From positions 7,804,882 to 7,868,881 of the forward strand of contig CM035359.1 in NCBI GenBank assembly GCA_020137815.1: a DNA stretch of 64,000 bases. The letters run 5' to 3'. How positions within the stretch are numbered: the first letter of the stretch is position 1; each line of letters opens with the position of its first letter. The position numbers and the translations under genes are program-made. Source of the stretch: Hormiphora californensis. Lineage: Eukaryota; Ctenophora; Tentaculata; Cydippida; Pleurobrachiidae. Positions 1 through 35,629 of the stretch are shown piece after piece. Under the pieces are notes generated by a model that worked only from the letters and a program-made list of their open reading frames with translations, made no database searches and was not told where the DNA came from.

Positions 1-361
1 CCGAGCGCTCCGTTCTGCTATTCCATCCTTTTTCCCAGGATCGCGGTTTTAGATTCGGTCTTAGATTGAGTGAGTTTAGCAACAGTTCGGAAAAGGCAAT
101 CTAAAAAGAGTTACGTGTCCATTTATTTCTACATTTCATTCGGCCACGGAACCAAAGTCTTTTTATTCAGCAAAGGAGACGGCGAGGGAAAGAACCATTG
201 GTATTCCCTCTTCGTCTCAGTTTCGGCTTTACTCTAATGGTGCTACAAACCCCCAAGGAACTCCCGGTTTTGTACCCTAATTTTAACAAAAAGAGGGCAA
301 CTATTTCCTGACCAGCATCCTCTTCAGGAAACACAGTCTAGCTAGTCAACATCCTCTTCAG

Positions 362-5351
<4,990 letters not shown>

Positions 5352-6634
5352 TTATATCCGGGAATATTATTATGCTTAAACGGCCCGGGACTTTCTGAAC
5401 TTTTTGTTCTCTTAATTTGATAAAGAGATAATTAAGAGAGAAGAAACTGTTACATTTACACTCTTTTCGAGAGACTGATGCTTTTGTGATTTCTGGTTTT
5501 TTGAGCTCCATTTTTGTTGTTTTTGCATGTAATTTTTGATGTGTGATAATATGAGGGAAATTACTAATTAGAATGTGATATTATTGTGATTGGTGAGATT
5601 ATATGTGTACGTAATTTATTCTCATATCCTCTTATATTTGCATTATCCTATATATGGAAAGCCCCGCTACTGCAGCAGTAGTTCTGCAACGTGTACATGA
5701 ATGTAACCAGCACACACTGATGCGCCAGCAGAGTTTTCGCTGCGTGATATAATGGGTGGTGTGGTGGGTATATTGTGGGTTGTGAGGGGGACTATCTAGA
5801 CAGAGCCCCCACATCAGGAACTGGGACATTGCGACACACTGCGTGTCTCAATTTTTTGAGTCTAATGACGTACCGCGCGGTACACATCGTACAAAGTTAT
5901 GGGCGCAAGAGCAAAGCCAGTGCGCTGCGCGCGTCCTATTTGAAAGAAAATGCGCTGACAAGGGTTGAATTAAGTCCTGTTCTAATTCTAAGATCTTTCA
6001 ACTACTTCTTGGGGGTGAGACTGTGACACGGGGAGCCCTAGAAGGAGCTCAGATTGGGGCTGTGGATGAAGGGGCTTCTGTCGGATGAAGGGTTTATTTC
6101 AGTGCACCTGCACATACGAGTCATAACGGAGCCGGATTTTTGTATAATTAATTAATAATAAATATAATTATGATCGCATAAGGCAAGTTCCCCCCCCCCG
6201 TCCGACTCGAAGTTGGGTTCATATTTTGTCGAACCTCAACCTGCAAGTTGTTAACATATTTCAAAGTTTTCACTACTTCTCAAATGACCCTGAATGATCA
6301 TATTGAATCACCATTATATCACCATTCCGCGGCAGGCAACATAGTGAGAGCTATTATCACTTGCCTTTTGCGATCATATATATCACTACTGCAGTGAAAA
6401 CATCAAATATAATGTATGGGATATTAAATCTTATATATAACTGGTGTTCTTGGATTTTGATTGGTACATTATCGAATAATTTTGAAAAAACAACTGTCTA
6501 TGCTGTTACTCAGTCATGTCTCGCCCTACAAGATTTTCGATTTAATACAGTTTGAATCTGAAACAATGTTCATTTTGAAACAATAATATGTCAATAAATG
6601 TTTTCTTTTCTGGCTGGTAATGGCACGTGTTTCA
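5352..6634. other. Intergenic region between convergent TBC1D23 and CENP-A-like genes
   Basis: No coding exon recognised. It holds AT-rich 3' flanking DNA with possible polyadenylation hexamers on the + strand (AATAAA-type at about 6167 and 6593), a C-run near 6190, and no repeat I can name. The short open frames here have no recognisable protein features. Confidence 0.5.
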
Positions 6635-9600
6635 CTAGTTGCGTCCCCTGAGTCGCATTGCCAGGTGAATATCACGAGGCATGATGGTAACCCTCTTGGC
6701 GTGGATGGCACACAGGTTGGTATCCTCAAACATGCCAACCAAATGGGCTTCTGCTGATTCCTGAATATTGGGAGTATGTTAGTTATCACATTATAATACT
6801 GACCGAAACTATGTACAGTCGGACCCCGATTTAGTGGCACACCGATTTAGTGGCAGGATTTTTCCCCCGATTTTTCCCCCCGATATAGGAAATTAACATT
6901 ATTTGACCCCGATTTAGTGGCACCCAATAATAAATCCAATAATAAATCCTTTATCAAGAAATTGATAAAGGATTTATATCCGAAACGTTGAATTAATCTT
7001 GTTTTGCTGTTTACACCCTATACTCTCTACATCAAGGATGAGATCTAATAAATCAAATTTTACACCCATCCGCCACATCCCAGTCCACAATTAGGATACT
7101 TTCCCGACCTCTGAGGGATTGGAAAAGTTGCCAGGCAGGTGGCAGATCTCGGCCAATAATTTTAACGACATTTTTATTTTGAAATAACAATTTTATAAAA
7201 CTTGACAGGAATCTGCCACCGTAGTACGTGTGTGCTTGTCAGCACTGACTGTACATCGCAAGTCCTCTTCGCACCGGGCCTTCGGGCCGGTGCGAAGAGG
7301 ACGATCTTATATGACCCAAGTGCGTGCCTGTTACACTGAATCTTCAGCAAATGGAACCAATCTGTAACTTCGGATCCAGATGGGATAGAAGCTACGCTAT
7401 AGCCTTCTGAAGTCCGTTTTTTCAGCCAAACACTCATAAAACGTTGGTGACATAAACTCCTGGCGCGACCCCCGGCACACAGGTGTCGGCTCCGCCCCAA
7501 AAAGGGTCGTTTCTTTCAAGGGATGTTGCACGCGATCCACTGGACCGATTTGCATCCGGTTTGTCGCAAAAGACTACAATTGATCCTAATATACTGAAAA
7601 ATACCTGAGAAGTTTGTCTGCCAACAGGAAGTGGGTCAAATTTGACACTGAAGTCAAATCTATAATCTGGCTTCCGAGAGTTTCTGCACTACGCCCATGT
7701 AATTCGGTTTAGAAGATATTGGGAGTTATGTTGATGCAATTAGCATCAGAATTTGATGCCGGGTATTTTCCAGTACTCACAAGGGCTCAACCTAACTACC
7801 AATATCGTCAGACTCAGTCTAAACCGCCTGGGAGTGGTGCAAAAACTCTCGGAAACCACATTATAGATTTGACTTCAGTGTCAATTGTGACCCACTTCCT
7901 GTTGCCAGACAAACTTCTCGGGTATTTTCCAGTATATTAGGATCAATTTGTAGTCTTTTGCGACAAACCGGATGCAAATCGGTCCAGTAGATCACGTGCA
8001 ACATCCCTTGAACTTCAAGGCTTGAAGTACACGACCCTTTTTTAGAGGGCAGAGCCGACACCTGTGTGCGGGGGGTCGCGCCAGGTGTCTATGTCACCAA
8101 CATAAAACGTATATTTATGCGTTTCTGGCAGCGCTTTTGGGGGGGGGGGGGGGGCAACCTTTGCGCTTGTCAGCGCACTTGTTTCTATTCTATCGTTATT
8201 CTTCGTTGGGGGGGGGGGGGGTGACACGTAACACTTTGTAACACTTTGTAACATGTGCAGAAAACTTTTTGTGCACGTTACATGTTACAAAGTGTTACAA
8301 AGTGTTACATAGTGTTACAAAGTGTTACATAGTGTTACAAAGTGTTACATAGTGTTACAAAGTGTTACATAGTGTTACATAGTGTTACAAAGTGTTACAT
8401 AGTGTTACAAAGTGTTACATAGTGTTACAAAGTGTTACATAGTGTTACAAAGAGTTACAAAGTGTTACAAAGTGTTACATAGTGTCACAAAGTGTTACAA
8501 ATTGTTACAAAGTGTTACAAATTGTTACAAAAACACAAGGATTTGTAGCGAAGCAAATTTTCAATCTTTGACCAAAAAATTGATTTTGGAAAAATTTTAT
8601 TTCTTTTTCCAACAGAAACGTTGTATTTATTATAATGAGATCTGATCAGGATTAAATAGGGAGGAAACTAGAAAAATATCTGGCGAGGGCCGGGCTCGAA
8701 CCGACAACCTCTGCATTACATGTACATTGCTCTAACCTATTGAGCTACCTCGTTGTATATCATCTTATTAAGTACAAAGAATCGATTACCAATGAAAAAA
8801 GTCGATTGGGTCACAACTCACAGGTGACTCAGCACATTGGGGGCCTCTGAGAGGCACAATACTTCTAATATCACTCTAAAAACTTTACCGTTGTCTAAAG
8901 TTCATATTTTTCTTTACCAAATGGACTATTTCAGCCCTGATTTCCACAGTCGATGACATCGGAGGCTCAAAACATCCGCAAATTAGTAAAAAAGTGTATG
9001 TTTTAACCCTAGAAATGATTTAAAACTTTTAGATGTGTTCTAGAAAGACACCAAAGTCGTTCAAATTACTTATTCACCAACCGTTGAAAATTTGCTTCGC
9101 TACAAATCCTTGTGTTTTTGTAACAATTTGTAACACTTTGTAACAATTTGTAACACTTTGTAACAATTTGTAACACTTTGTGACACTATGTAACACTTTG
9201 TAACACTATGTAACACTTTGTAACACTATGTAACACTTTGTAACACTATGTAACACTTTGTAACACTATGTAACACTTTGTAACATGTGCAGAAAACTTT
9301 TTGTGCACGTTACATGTTACAAAGTGTTACAAAGTGTTACGTGTCACCCCCCCCCCTTCGTTACCCAGAAGATCATCATAATCTGTTGCATTTTCACCAC
9401 CCCCCCCCCCCCCCATTTGCACGAGCGGCCCTTGATAAACAAAGATGTAATTACCTGAAGCGCTCCGAGGGCTCCAACCTGGAGTCGTAAATTTGCATCC
9501 TTGGTTGCCATGTCACCGATAACACTTTTCACTAGACGGAGGAAGGGTGCCCGGGGTATCAACAGCTCTGTACTTCGCTGATATCTTCTTATCTCACGAA

Positions 9601-10009
9601 GGGCAACTGTACCAGGCCTGGGAAAAGGCATTAGATAATAGCAATATAATAGGGGACAGTGGTACAGATAGTTGTGTGTTCCTTAATACTTTTCTCGACT
9701 CTGGAGACCGGTCCTAGCGGGGGGGGGGGGGGGGGGGGGGGGGGATTTAACAATCATCATGGGTGTCATACAATTAGATGTTGAGCCCCCCCCCTCCCGG
9801 TCCAAGGTTATGTATTTTTGACCGGGAGATCAGAAAAACACAGTCACAGATTATTTTCCTGTCCAGCTTGGAAAGTGCGATTGATTTGTTATTCAACAAG
9901 ATAACAACTTCCTACCTCCACCTGTGTTTCCTCTTCACCTCACCAACAGATCCATTACCACTCTTCCTTTTCTTTTTACCAACTATATCACTTCCTCGTG
10001 CTGACCTTC
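6635..10009 (-). CDS. CENPA: CENP-A-like centromeric histone H3 (first exon not found)
   Basis: Minus-strand exons: 10009-9922 (basic tail, [10 protein letters not shown], ending KRKH), 9617-9455 ([20 protein letters not shown] to ALGALQ) and 6760-6635 ([19 protein letters not shown] to RLRGRN, then TAG at 6637-6635). The joins AG+G and CAG/GAA keep frame. The last exon looks like ordinary H3, but the middle exon is highly diverged and loop 1 between helices alpha-1 and alpha-2 ([12 protein letters not shown]) is two residues longer than in canonical H3, the usual sign of CENP-A/cenH3. The tail lacks the [10 protein letters not shown]-type H3 start. It would replace H3 in centromeric nucleosomes and mark the kinetochore site. 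The first coding exon must end in phase 1 and lies above 10009; I could not assign it. Convergent with TBC1D23. A fast-evolving non-centromeric H3 variant is the alternative. Confidence 0.82.
6816..6925. mobile_element. Tigger-like MITE end, truncated
   Basis: CAGTCGGACCCCGATTTA follows a TA dinucleotide at 6814-6815, and the CCCCGATTTAGTGGCA motif recurs inside. It matches the terminal repeat of the complete copies at 50318-50489 and 52459-52630. The opposite end with CCGACTG is missing, so this is a one-ended remnant in the CENP-A intron. Confidence 0.7.
7262..7302. repeat. GC-rich perfect hairpin
   Basis: A 16 bp arm (GTCCTCTTCGCACCGG) and its exact reverse complement flank a 9 base centre that can add two more pairs around a TTC loop. 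Could form a cruciform or a strong RNA hairpin in the CENP-A intron; role unknown. Confidence 0.75.
7430..8110. repeat. Inverted-repeat element in CENP-A intron
   Basis: Roughly 7430-7690 returns in reverse complement at roughly 7850-8100 (for example the ACACCTGTGTG/GAGCCGACACC part and the GGACCGATTTGCATCCGG part). The arms differ by scattered substitutions and G-runs. Probably a foldback transposon remnant; no transposase frame seen. Confidence 0.7.
8220..9355. mobile_element. Foldback element with long tandem-repeat arms
   Basis: The left arm (about 8220-8560) and right arm (about 9085-9355) are reverse complements. Each is made largely of a 10 bp motif alternating TGTTACAAAG and TGTTACATAG, ends at a GTGACACG/CGTGTCAC border beside a poly-G or poly-C run, and has the GTGCAGAAAACTTTTTGTGC hairpin near its tip. 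The inner borders carry a shared sequence (AAGGATTTGTAGCGAAGCAA). The roughly 520 bp centre holds a tRNA-like sequence on the minus strand and no transposase frame. It lies in the 9455-6760 intron of the CENP-A-like gene. Confidence 0.85.
8682..8754 (-). tRNA. tRNA-like sequence (pseudogene or SINE head)
   Basis: Seen on the minus strand: an A-box-like TAGCTCAATAGG, a paired D arm (GCTC/GAGC), and a B box with T arm (GTCGG TTCGAGC CCGGC). The 3' end CCTCGCC-A pairs with five of the seven 5' bases (AACGAGG). The anticodon stem pairs imperfectly, so the anticodon is not secure (GUA or UGU depending on register). Its place in the loop of a foldback element and the poor stems argue for a tRNA-derived repeat rather than a working tRNA. 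Confidence 0.45.
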
Positions 10010-30041
<20,032 letters not shown>

Positions 30042-30166
30042 GATGGCTATATAACAAGAGAACTGTCAGGTGACAAAACAAGAAGGAAAACTTTAAATTC
30101 AATTTACAAGGTACATGTGACTCTTATAAGTAATACAAATAAAAATTTACACAAACAATGCTGACT

Positions 30167-30714
30167 TTACCAATCTTTATAAGTCTTGGTGGTAAATATC
30201 TTGCGTTCTCTATCTCTAATTTGTTCCCTTCTAAAACATTTTGTAACAAATCCCTGGGCCGCTATACATTGCGATGAAACGGCACCATGTTTCAAACAAA
30301 CATCGATCGCATTATCTTGTTCCATCTGACAGAAATTCATCGAAGCTCCACAGCTGTCGTACTGGAAGGAGAAAAACTTGTCAGATTTTCATTTTAGGGA
30401 CATTAGGTTTCCCATGATAATGGTACGACATGAGCCAGAGTTTTAGGTCACCTAGTACGACTTACCGATTGCAAAACTTTGATACAATTTTGGTAGCTGA
30501 GATATAATTCGTTACAAGGGAACAGTGAACCTTTTTCTGCATCCATTGTACATTTCTTCCACTTGGCACGAGCTAGCTTACAATCAGACAGTGTGTACCC
30601 TTTCCCCTTGGGTATAATTGATTGCAATGACTGCATCCCTTCTCTTTCAATGCCATATATCTGGTTTTCTGGAACTTTATCGGCCCATTCCTCTGCATCT
30701 GAATCATCAGACAT
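30167..30714 (-). CDS. Small CX9C-motif (CHCH-like) protein, two exons
   Basis: Exon 1 is 30714-30466 (ATG 30714-30712, acidic start MSDDSDAEEWADK) and exon 2 is 30361-30167 (TAA 30169-30167). The 147-residue product has four C-x9-C pairs: CKLARAKWKKC, CNELYLSYQNC, CLKHGAVSSQC and CIAAQGFVTKC, plus an extra C-x6-C. Twin CX9C proteins are typically oxidised by the Mia40 system in the mitochondrial intermembrane space and include assembly factors of respiratory complexes; that location is an inference here. I do not recognise the orthologue. It ends 126 bp upstream of the AP-2 alpha start codon on the same strand, so the adaptin promoter must be compact or overlap this gene. Confidence 0.7.
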
Positions 30715-30880
30715 CCCCTAACTGCTAGGAGCATTAGGCATGTTTAACGGTGTGCCCTAGGCCTACGTATGTACTATATTTGTTTGTTTGTTTGGTCAAC
30801 CACTGGCGACACCGAGCGGCGCACCGCGTCGACAGGGGTATCACACTACCCCTGACCTAAATCAAATTCTAACGTTTATG

Positions 30881-31066
30881 TTAAGCTGGATCAGGTAACG
30901 TTTTGCCGTTTTTAGGATACTGAATGAAAGGCGTTGTCGAATCATCGGATTGAATCACTTTAGGACTGTTTAATCTCGCAACCTGGGAATAAAACCTCTC
31001 AGCGTTAAGACCCATCACACCATTAGTTGAAAGGCACATTTCTCTACTTTTGGACTCGCTCGCCAT
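30881..31066 (-). other. Unassigned 61-codon open frame
   Basis: ATG-initiated frame MASESKSREMC...NGKTLPDPA. No homology recognised. Just below it (30780-30860) lies a short element (GCGACACCGAGCGGCG...GTCGACAGGGGT) that recurs at about 43980-44030 and, weakly, at 62130, so this may be mobile-element DNA rather than a gene. Confidence 0.25.
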
Positions 31067-31107
31067 ATGCCCTTATCTTCTCCTGCTCATGTTTTTGAAG
31101 AGCATCT

Positions 31108-31310
31108 TCAACTGATAAGGATGCGTTGCTCGGTGCCAGCGATGTCACACAATGACTTCACATTGGGGGACCAGACTCCTGTCGCACCAACATCATATCC
31201 AGTCGGGCATCGCTCGCTGTGATTACCCAACTTGTATTGGACTACTTCCCTTGTGAGTGGTAACAGAGGGGGCTCAATCTGGATATTCTTGCATCTCGTC
31301 ATTGGGAAGG
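31108..31310 (-). pseudogene. Retroelement fragment (IEPPLLPLT motif)
   Basis: MTRCKNIQIEPPLLPLTREVVQYK matches the frame at 35904-36050, part of a protein family that follows reverse transcriptase in some invertebrate retroelements. Truncated at both ends and diverges after about 25 residues. Confidence 0.6.
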
Positions 31311-31499
31311 AAGTTGGCAGTTAGATCACGAATAGAATGATGACGTAGATAGACGTATCCCCCCAGTGGACAGGACAGACAATGCTCTATATCGTTAATA
31401 TGTCCACATGAACAGTTCATAGGTATTCCCTTCATGGGTAGAAGATTGTAACTTTATAACTTTATAATAGAACTCATATATCAACATATTATAATGGTC

Positions 31500-32095
31500 T
31501 CAGTCCAATCGAATATCCCCCGCACAAACAGACACAGTCCCACGGGACCATTCCAGAATTGAATTGTTGTTTTGACGGCTGTATCCGGAGACAGGTGGTC
31601 TATCCGGAAAACGTTTCATCCACTCCCCGAGAAGAACCTTGAACCTTTCCTGGCCGCTCGCTCCAAAACTTTCCCTACCTCTCGGAAAAAGCCACCCGAT
31701 GTAGAGAATACGAGTAACGAGAGGCGTAAAGGAACCCTGCTCCACTTCTTGCACCCTTCGCATATATAGGCCAGTTTCTTTTGATTTTGGTGCTGCTTAT
31801 ACAGGTTCGTGATGGGCACCTTCAGGTAGGATGGGGCGTTTGGATGGAAAACCCGTACATCCATGAAACTGGCCTGCATGTTAGACCACAGGTCACGACG
31901 GACTATGTCCATTCGTGCTTCAGCTTTCATATCTGCACTGATTGGCAAGTTAAATCCATCACAGGGCAGCATTGGTTGTTCAGTGTTAACGGGTTTCAAA
32001 CTTTTCAACACTACTTTAGACAAATTAATTTGAGGTGCACGCCCGTGCGTTTTCGAATATCCCTCTGTAGGCTCTAGGCATGCCAGATATGACAA
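31500..32095 (-). pseudogene. Retroelement C-terminal endonuclease-like domain, broken
   Basis: Minus frames at 32095-31616 and 31763-31500 repeat the protein encoded at 34643-35629: FKPVNTEQPMLPCDGFNL, EARMDIVRRDLW, MDVRVFHPNAPSYLK, then LVFSTSGGF. The D...DVR spacing is like a PD-(D/E)xK nuclease. A frameshift near 31760 and internal changes show it is dead. Confidence 0.75.
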
Positions 32096-33000
32096 ATATG
32101 GCTACACCTACTGATGACAAAAGTGATGGCAATGCCCTTGCCGTTGGAAATCTTGTAAACGCATCAGATCCTCTCACTAAAAAGGTCCTGTATGCCATGA
32201 TGTGGATTACACCAAGAATCTAGACATCATCCGCACATTCAACTGTGCCCACCTGGAAGCCGCTGCATCATTTTTCGGTGCATCCCCCGGCTCATATGCA
32301 GATAAAACTAAGCAGTACCAGAACCGCACTACACTAGCTGACTACACCATTATTCAGCTGGAAAGTCATTTTCCTTGTGACTGTGAGGGCTGTGGCGAAG
32401 GGTATGCAGTTAAACCAGGCGAATCTCCTCGTGTCCGCTGTTTTCTTTGCCAGCAGGGGTCTCATGATTGTGAGGCTATGGATGGCACCCTTGGGTCATT
32501 GACGGGGTTGGTCTGGTTGTGTCTGCCGTGCAAGGACAAAAACAACAAAATTGAAACCTTCATGTGCAACCGAAGTGCTGAAGATCCAGAATCAGTGTTA
32601 ACTGATGAGGAATACGAGTTCAAAATCAGTCCAAAGGCAGGCCGTAGCGGTAAGAAGAAGAGGAAGAAGAAACAAGCTCCTGTCAAGAAAGATCCTAATG
32701 ATCTGGTAACTCCTGTTGGTGGAGTGACAGTTCTAAAAGATGTGGATCTTGGAGACGTATCTTCTGATGGAGAGGTGAAACCCCAAGGTGTTCCCAAATT
32801 CAGCAATGTTTGTGAACATTATCTACTGAGAGACTGTCCTCATGGCCCAAATGGTGACAAGTTGATTAGTGGTAAGCCTTGCAGCAAGGAACATCCCCAG
32901 AAATGCCTCCGTTATTGTCAGTACGGAACGGTAACTCGTTCTGGGTGTAACTTTGGAGATAAGTGTCAGAATTTTCACCCACTGTCCACAATGTATCCAC
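32080..33000 (+). pseudogene. Retroelement ORF1 with CCCH-type zinc fingers, frameshifted
   Basis: Starts ATG 32080-32082 (PDMTNMATPTDDKSDG) and shifts frame near 32200 into DYTKNLDIIRTFNCAHLEA. A Cys/His-rich region (CDCEGCGEGY; CFLCQQGSHDC; CLPCKD) suggests a PHD- or RING-like finger. A Lys-rich linker (KKKRKKKQAPVKK) and CCCH-like fingers (CEHYLLRDCPHG; CSKEHPQKC; CNFGDKCQNFHP) follow. Such an ORF1 usually binds the element's own RNA. Right after the last finger the frame runs into an 11 bp tandem array. No reverse transcriptase core is nearby. Confidence 0.7.
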
Positions 33001-33332
33001 AATGTGTCCTTAATGTGTCCTCAATGTGTCCTCAATGTGTCCACGAGGTGTCCTCAATGTGTCCTCAATGTGTCCACAATGTGTCCTCAACCTGTCCACA
33101 ATGTGTCCTCAACCTGTCCACAATGTGTCCACGATTGGTGTGCAATCGTTACTCAATGTGTCCTCAATGTGCCCTCAATATGTCCTCAATATGTCCTCAA
33201 TGTGTCCTCAATATGTCCTCAATATGTCCTCAATGTGTCCTCAATGTGTCCCCAATATGTCCTCAATGTGTCCTCAATGTGTCCTCAATGTGTCCTCAAT
33301 GTGTCCTCAATGTGTCCTCAAACGTTCCGTAG
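32985..33332 (+). repeat. 11 bp minisatellite joined to a zinc-finger ORF
   Basis: About 30 units of TGTCCTCAATG with variants (TGTCCACAATG, ATATGTCCTCA). With period 11 and no stop, all three + frames read the same 11-residue peptide (MCPQCVLNVSS) in different phase, extending the ORF1 frame to 33332. Confidence 0.93.
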
Positions 33333-33389
33333 GTAGTATGTTATACTACCCCGAATGGCAACGAAAAATTCAAGCTGGTTGAGCTCATA

Positions 33390-33601
33390 ACCGAGTTTCT
33401 GCGGTAGAGGTTGGGAAGGTGTTGGAAAAAGCGGCCAGGAGGATTTGCGACAAGCACAAGGAGAGTTACGCTGAAACCATGTCCTTCATCCGAGAAAAGA
33501 CACGATTCAGTTTGTTAAGATCAACTCTTGTTGCGCTTCGGGGAACCAAGAGAAGGGTTGTCCCAGTCAGTGTGGAAGATGTAGACTTTCGAGACAAGTG
33601 A
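33390..33601 (+). pseudogene. Retroelement C-terminal fragment
   Basis: EKAARRICDKHKESYAETM...RVVPVSVEDVDFRDK then stop: the last about 65 residues of the 34643-35629 protein, preceded by a broken EVGKVLE. Minus-strand pieces of an upstream part (QRAMELCSGPGASSWLTARP) follow at 33839-33660. Confidence 0.8.
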
Positions 33602-34642
33602 GCAGAGAGAGGGAGTATGAGAGTATGACGGTGTATGGGTAATTTATTATAATTTATTCTGTTTTACGAACGTTCGCGAACATTTGTTTCTGTAGCGGTC
33701 GAGCAGTTAGCCAACTAGAAGCACCGGGTCCAGAGCATAGCTCCATCGCACGCTGTGTCTTCAAATCAAGTACTGCCAAGATACCTGCACGCCCCGTTGT
33801 ATGCCTCTCATCAGTGGCTTCGGTACACTTCTTCTTCAATTTCCCCTTTTCATCTCGGCATCCATGTTGTTGTTTGGACAGTCCTCTTCCGCCAGGATAA
33901 GAGACACTAGTGGTACGGTTGCAAAACGGGAATTATTGTATTCTTGATTGGCCGTTTGTACCGGATCCAATTTTGTAACTGGCCACCAAACTAAAAGTGT
34001 TTAGTTGGCAAATAATAAAACGTTGCTGGCACGGGATAAGGCAGCGCTTTTCAAATAAAAGATAAACCAAATAAAAGTGCCTTCTTCCTCGGATCCTCAT
34101 GCACCCAAAATGCATTTTAGTGACTAATCAAAAAGTTAGCTTCACGCATCTCAACTAAACACAAGGACAAATACGCTGAGGTGATTAATTTCTTGAGAAC
34201 GCGGATACGGTTCTGTCTCCTCAGAAGTACCTTGGTCTCACTGAGGGGCACGAGGAAAAAGTTCACGACTCCACCTCCCATCGCAATGTGTGATTTTACT
34301 GACTGACTTTTTATTTGTAATATTTATTGTTTATTTGAGTGAGTGATTTTAAGATTTATTTATTTATTACTAACCCCAACACCGGGGGCAAATGATCGAA
34401 CCCAATGTGAATGAGACTCATCGCGATTAACTCTTCATACGGTTACCCCCTTTCTCTCTTCGGCAGCTTCTCTTCGGCTGTCGGAAAGTGATGCCAATCG
34501 GTGTTGGGGTTAGTGAATTTTCTTTAAAACGTCTTTTTTGACTGCTTTTTGTTCAAAAAAAAAAAAATTTTAGTGTTGCAATCTTGGTTGGAATGCGCTG
34601 CAGCCCCCTCATGCGCGCACCCCCGCAACGGGCCTGCAACGT

Positions 34643-35629
34643 ATGCCAACAATCTTCGCGCGCTACGTTAAACATTTTTTTGCGAAAGCCGGGGTACCGG
34701 TTCAATTAGTGCTGGCGGAAGAGGACTGTCCAAATAACATCATGGATGCCGAGATGAAAAGCGGAAAGTTGAAGAAGAAGTGTGCCGACGCCACTGATGA
34801 GAGGCATGCAACGGAACGTGCAGATATCTTTGCAGTACTTGATATGAAGACACAGCGTGCGATGGAGCTGTGCTCCGAACCCGGTGCTTCTAGTTGGCTA
34901 ACTGCTCGACCGCTGCAGAAACTGGGCCATGAGCTCAACCAGGTTGAGTTTGTCGATGCCATTCGGCTCAGATACGGCTTCCACTTCCCGGACCTGATAG
35001 GGAAATGCGGCTGTGGGGCACAAAACACCAGTGACCACGCCTTGATCTGCAAGGTTGGAGGCTTTGATATGTGGAGACATGACCACCTTCGGGATACCTT
35101 AGCCGATATCCTTCGGTATGCGGGATTTAAACCCGTTAACACTGAACAGCCAATGTTGCCCTGTGACGGATTCAACCTGCCAATCAATGCAAATATCAAA
35201 GCTGAAGCACGAATGGACATAGTCTGTCGTGGCTTATGGTCTGACATGCAGACCAGTTTCATGGATGTACGGGTTTTCCATCCTAATGCCCCATCCTACC
35301 TGAAGATGCCCATCACGAACCTGTATAAACAGCACCAAAATCAGAAGAAACTTGCCTATATGCGAAGGGTGCAAGAAGTGGAGCAGGGTTCCTTCACGCC
35401 CCTCGTATTCTCCACGTCGGGAGGTTTTGCCGGAGAAGTAGGGAAGGTTTTGGAGCGAGCGGCCAGGAAGATCTGTGACAGGCACAAGGAGAGTTACGCT
35501 GAAACCATGTCCTTCATCCGAGAAAAGACACGATTCAGTTTGTTAAGATCAACTCTTGTTGCGCTTCGGGGAACCAAGAGAAGGGTTGTCCCAGTCAGTG
35601 TGGAAGATGTAGACTTTCGAGACAAGTGA
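34643..35629 (+). CDS. Retroelement C-terminal domain, 328-codon open frame
   Basis: An uninterrupted frame beginning FARYVKHFFAKAG and including KCGCGAQNTSDHALICKVGG (a zinc-knuckle-like CxC...H...C), RHDHLRDTLADILR, EARMDIVCRGLW, MDVRVFHPNAPSYLK, EVEQGSFTPLVFSTSGG and RFSLLRSTLVALRGTKRR. This set is common at the C-terminus of invertebrate non-LTR-type retroelement polyproteins, after the reverse transcriptase, and the D-x(n)-DVR part resembles a restriction-like nuclease. The reverse transcriptase itself is not present, so it is a 5'-truncated copy, but recent, as the frame is intact. Confidence 0.75.
   Translation: MPTIFARYVKHFFAKAGVPVQLVLAEEDCPNNIMDAEMKSGKLKKKCADATDERHATERADIFAVLDMKTQRAMELCSEPGASSWLTARPLQKLGHELNQVEFVDAIRLRYGFHFPDLIGKCGCGAQNTSDHALICKVGGFDMWRHDHLRDTLADILRYAGFKPVNTEQPMLPCDGFNLPINANIKAEARMDIVCRGLWSDMQTSFMDVRVFHPNAPSYLKMPITNLYKQHQNQKKLAYMRRVQEVEQGSFTPLVFSTSGGFAGEVGKVLERAARKICDRHKESYAETMSFIREKTRFSLLRSTLVALRGTKRRVVPVSVEDVDFRDK

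Noticed and set aside
5640-5760. A possible extra last exon of TBC1D23 (MESPATAAVVLQRV...)
   Set aside because: Reading on from the exon at 5215 gives RFIIPDSKTVTTRI and a stop at 5351, which fits the family's C-terminus better and needs no further intron.
8220-9355. CRISPR-like array
   Set aside because: The repeats are a 10 bp tandem motif without spacers, in an animal gene intron, arranged as a palindrome.
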